From an uncultured Lachnospiraceae bacterium (GTDB lineage Bacteria > Bacillota > Clostridia > Lachnospirales > Lachnospiraceae), in the NCBI GenBank assembly GCA_902803635.1, contig CADCQU010000380.1:1-6434 (forward strand): DNA of 6,434 nucleotides, written 5' to 3'. The notes under the pieces were generated by a model, which was not told where the DNA came from, made no database searches, and was given only the letters and a program-made list of their open reading frames with translations. The position numbers and the translations under genes were made by a program. Positions 5,313-6,434 of the stretch are shown piece after piece; the first letter of the stretch is position 1; every line of letters begins with the position of its first letter.

Positions 5313-6062
5313 GCTTAATTCCCGAACAACCACGCTGGCGAGGAGGAGGCCGGCGGCGGCGGGGACGAAGGCCGTGGAGCCGGGAATTTGCCGCCGGGAG
5401 GAGCCTTCGGGGAGGGCTTCCTCGTCTTCGAGCGGCGGGAGCGGTTCCTCCTTCGAGTAGACCACGGGGACGTGGAGGATGCCGCGTTTTTTTAGCTCCC
5501 GTCGCATGACGCGGGCGAGCGGACAGACAGAAGTATTTGCGAGATCCGCGATTTCCAGGAGCTCCGGGTGGAGCTTGTTGCCGGTTCCCATGCAGGAAAG
5601 CATGGGGGTGCCGGCATTTTTTGCGCCCTCGATGATGGCAAGCTTCGCCGCCACCGTGTCCACGGCGTCGATGACATAGTCATACTCCCCGAACGGGATG
5701 GTGCCTGCATTTTCCGGGAGGACGAAGAGCGGGACGAGTGTGAGGGAAAGCTCTGGGGCGACGGAAAGGAGGCGGAGCCGCGCGGCCTCCAGCTTGGGAA
5801 GCCCGACCGTCTCGGCGGTCGCAAAGAGCTGGCGGTTCAGGTTCGACGCAGCTACGTCGTCGTTGTCCACCAGTGTCAAATGCCCGATGCCGCTGCGGGC
5901 GAGGGCTTCCGCGCAATGTCCCCCGACGCCTCCAATGCCGAAGAGAAGGACGCGGCTGTTGGCCAGCTTCTCCATCCCCGCCGCACCAAGAAGCCGACGA
6001 GTCCGCTGCGTGGCGGCCTCGCGGGTGATAGTGATTTTAGAATAATATTGTTGGTTTTCCAT
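5304..6062 (-). CDS. tcdA: tRNA threonylcarbamoyladenosine dehydratase (TcdA/CsdL, ThiF superfamily)
   Basis: This E1-like enzyme has 252 residues. The TcdA family uses ATP to cyclise t6A to ct6A at position 37 of ANN-decoding tRNAs in the cytoplasm. Nucleotide-binding motif GIGGVGG lies at 42-48, followed by LVDNDDV (64-70), SNLNRQ (73-78), K90 and IDAVDT (131-136), all in the places typical of ThiF/MoeB adenylyltransferases. The TcdA-type signature DLANTSVCPLARVMRREL (173-190) and the C-terminal STAFVPAAAGLLLASVVV (229-246) separate it from ThiF and MoeB, and the CxxC zinc pairs of those proteins are not seen. Length fits the family (about 250-270). The frame extends upstream to 6134, but the ATG at 6062 has AAGGAG 9 nt before it and opens on the usual N-terminus. 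It stands alone and converges on marR. Confidence 0.9.
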   Translation of the reverse strand: MENQQYYSKITITREAATQRTRRLLGAAGMEKLANSRVLLFGIGGVGGHCAEALARSGIGHLTLVDNDDVAASNLNRQLFATAETVGLPKLEAARLRLLSVAPELSLTLVPLFVLPENAGTIPFGEYDYVIDAVDTVAAKLAIIEGAKNAGTPMLSCMGTGNKLHPELLEIADLANTSVCPLARVMRRELKKRGILHVPVVYSKEEPLPPLEDEEALPEGSSRRQIPGSTAFVPAAAGLLLASVVVRELSRA

Positions 6063-6071
6063 GGATACAGG

Positions 6072-6077
6072 CTCCTT
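6072..6077 (-). promoter_or_regulatory. Ribosome binding site deciding the tcdA start
   Basis: On the minus strand AAGGAG lies 9 nt before the ATG at 6060-6062. The longer start at 6134 lacks a comparable site and would add 24 residues of hydrophobic, low-quality sequence. Confidence 0.8.
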
Positions 6078-6158
6078 ATTTAACAAAACTGTCGAATTGC
6101 CCGATTTTTGAAATAAAAGCAATAACAAATACAATCAAAATAATTAGAGATGTAGCGT

Positions 6159-6187
6159 ATAATAAGACGATAAAAAGATAATATAAA
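6159..6187 (-). promoter_or_regulatory. Possible tcdA promoter
   Basis: On the minus strand TTTATA (6182-6187) and TATTAT (6159-6164) are 17 bp apart and match the -35 and -10 consensus at four and five positions. This would give a leader of about 90 nt. The region is so AT-rich that chance matches are likely, and other pairs are possible (for example TTGATT with a weak -10 closer to the gene). Confidence 0.35.
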
Positions 6188-6262
6188 GATAAAATAAAAA
6201 TTTTGATAATATACCGTAGAACGAATGGTTATAATTACTGTCACTGTGAAAATGGCATTTTT

Positions 6263-6300
6263 CCTTCATGAAGGCTTTGTCTTCTTAAGCAAGGGCTTAA
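6263..6300. repeat. Two adjacent small palindromes
   Basis: CCTTCATGAAGG (6263-6274) is a perfect 12-bp palindrome. Ten bases on, TTAAGC (6285-6290) and GCTTAA (6295-6300) form a perfect inverted repeat with the loop AAGG. They could be a protein-binding site, a weak terminator or part of a degenerate repeat; the sequence does not decide. Confidence 0.4.
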
Positions 6301-6385
6301 TAAAAACTGCCGATTCATAAAATACGAAGACGTTACAGTTCAGGTGCCCCCTCCGAAAAGGCTGTTCTGCATTGTGAAAGGTTTT

Positions 6386-6411
6386 GTCATCCTGAGCGAA
6401 GCGAAGGATCC
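6386..6411. repeat. Dispersed intergenic repeat-like palindromic motif
   Basis: The core CATCCTGAGCGAAGCGAAG (6388-6406) with flanking ATCCT (6389-6393) and AGGAT (6405-6409) forms a small inverted repeat. From memory, this motif recurs in intergenic DNA of many unrelated bacterial genomes. Only one copy is in the window, so its repeat nature here is not shown. The bases to its right may continue the element past the window edge. Confidence 0.45.
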
Positions 6412-6434
6412 CGTAAGGTTTTTCGCAAAGTTGA

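Larger units (their letters stand above)
6188..6434. other. Non-coding spacer at the right edge
   Basis: No credible gene is seen. The part to about 6240 is strongly AT-rich. It then holds short palindromes (6263-6274 and 6285-6300) and a repeat-like motif (6386-6411). A 22-codon frame at 6252-6320 has an ATG but no ribosome site. A + strand TATAAT at 6230-6235 lacks a properly spaced -35. Confidence 0.5.

Noticed and set aside
5568..6083. 171-codon + strand frame opposite tcdA
   Set aside because: It is antisense to a well-supported enzyme and shows no family motif.
6158..6163. Perfect TATAAT on the + strand upstream of tcdA
   Set aside because: It has no suitable -35 (TCAAAA at 17 bp) and no gene downstream on that strand in the window; the same bases fit a minus-strand -10 for tcdA.
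6252..6320. 22-codon + strand frame in the right spacer
   Set aside because: There is no ribosome binding site, it is very short, and it runs through two palindromes.

Overview
The window reads as a piece of chromosome from a low-to-mid-GC Gram-positive anaerobe, most likely in the Clostridia and possibly a Lachnospiraceae-type organism. This is inference from gene content: a divergent ClpX of clostridial type, strong AGGAGG-like ribosome binding sites, sigma-A-type promoters with TATAAT and extended -10 boxes, short zinc-ribbon proteins, and a MarR regulator of a kind I associate with that group. Genes are GC-rich and intergenic stretches very AT-rich. No rRNA, tRNA, CRISPR array, transposase or phage gene is visible.

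Left part (1-1609): a terminator of an unseen upstream gene, then an extended -10 promoter, a short hairpin-bearing leader and a ClpX-family AAA+ unfoldase gene standing alone, without clpP or tig next to it in the window. All ATPase motifs and the ClpP-docking IGF loop are kept, but the RKH pore loop of canonical ClpX is replaced.

Middle part (1610-4259): a compact three-gene operon on the + strand, with its own promoter and a strong hairpin terminator. It encodes a zinc-ribbon protein, a small signal peptidase II (LspA)-like membrane protease, and a membrane protein with a C-terminal spermidine-synthase-like Rossmann domain. Genes one and two overlap by an ATGA; genes two and three are 4 nt apart.

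Right part (4260-6434): an AT-rich, palindrome-rich spacer leads to an extended -10 promoter, a long (about 165 nt) leader with strong and mutually exclusive base-pairings, and a MarR-family regulator gene. That gene converges on tcdA (tRNA t6A37 dehydratase, minus strand) over a shared GAAA-loop hairpin that contains the tcdA stop codon. The last 370 bases are a non-coding AT-rich spacer with small palindromes and, near the edge, a dispersed-repeat-like motif.

The most interesting items are the structured marR leader, the ClpX variant lacking the RKH loop, and the zinc-ribbon / LspA-like / SpeE-like membrane operon. None of these amounts to a proven new system.
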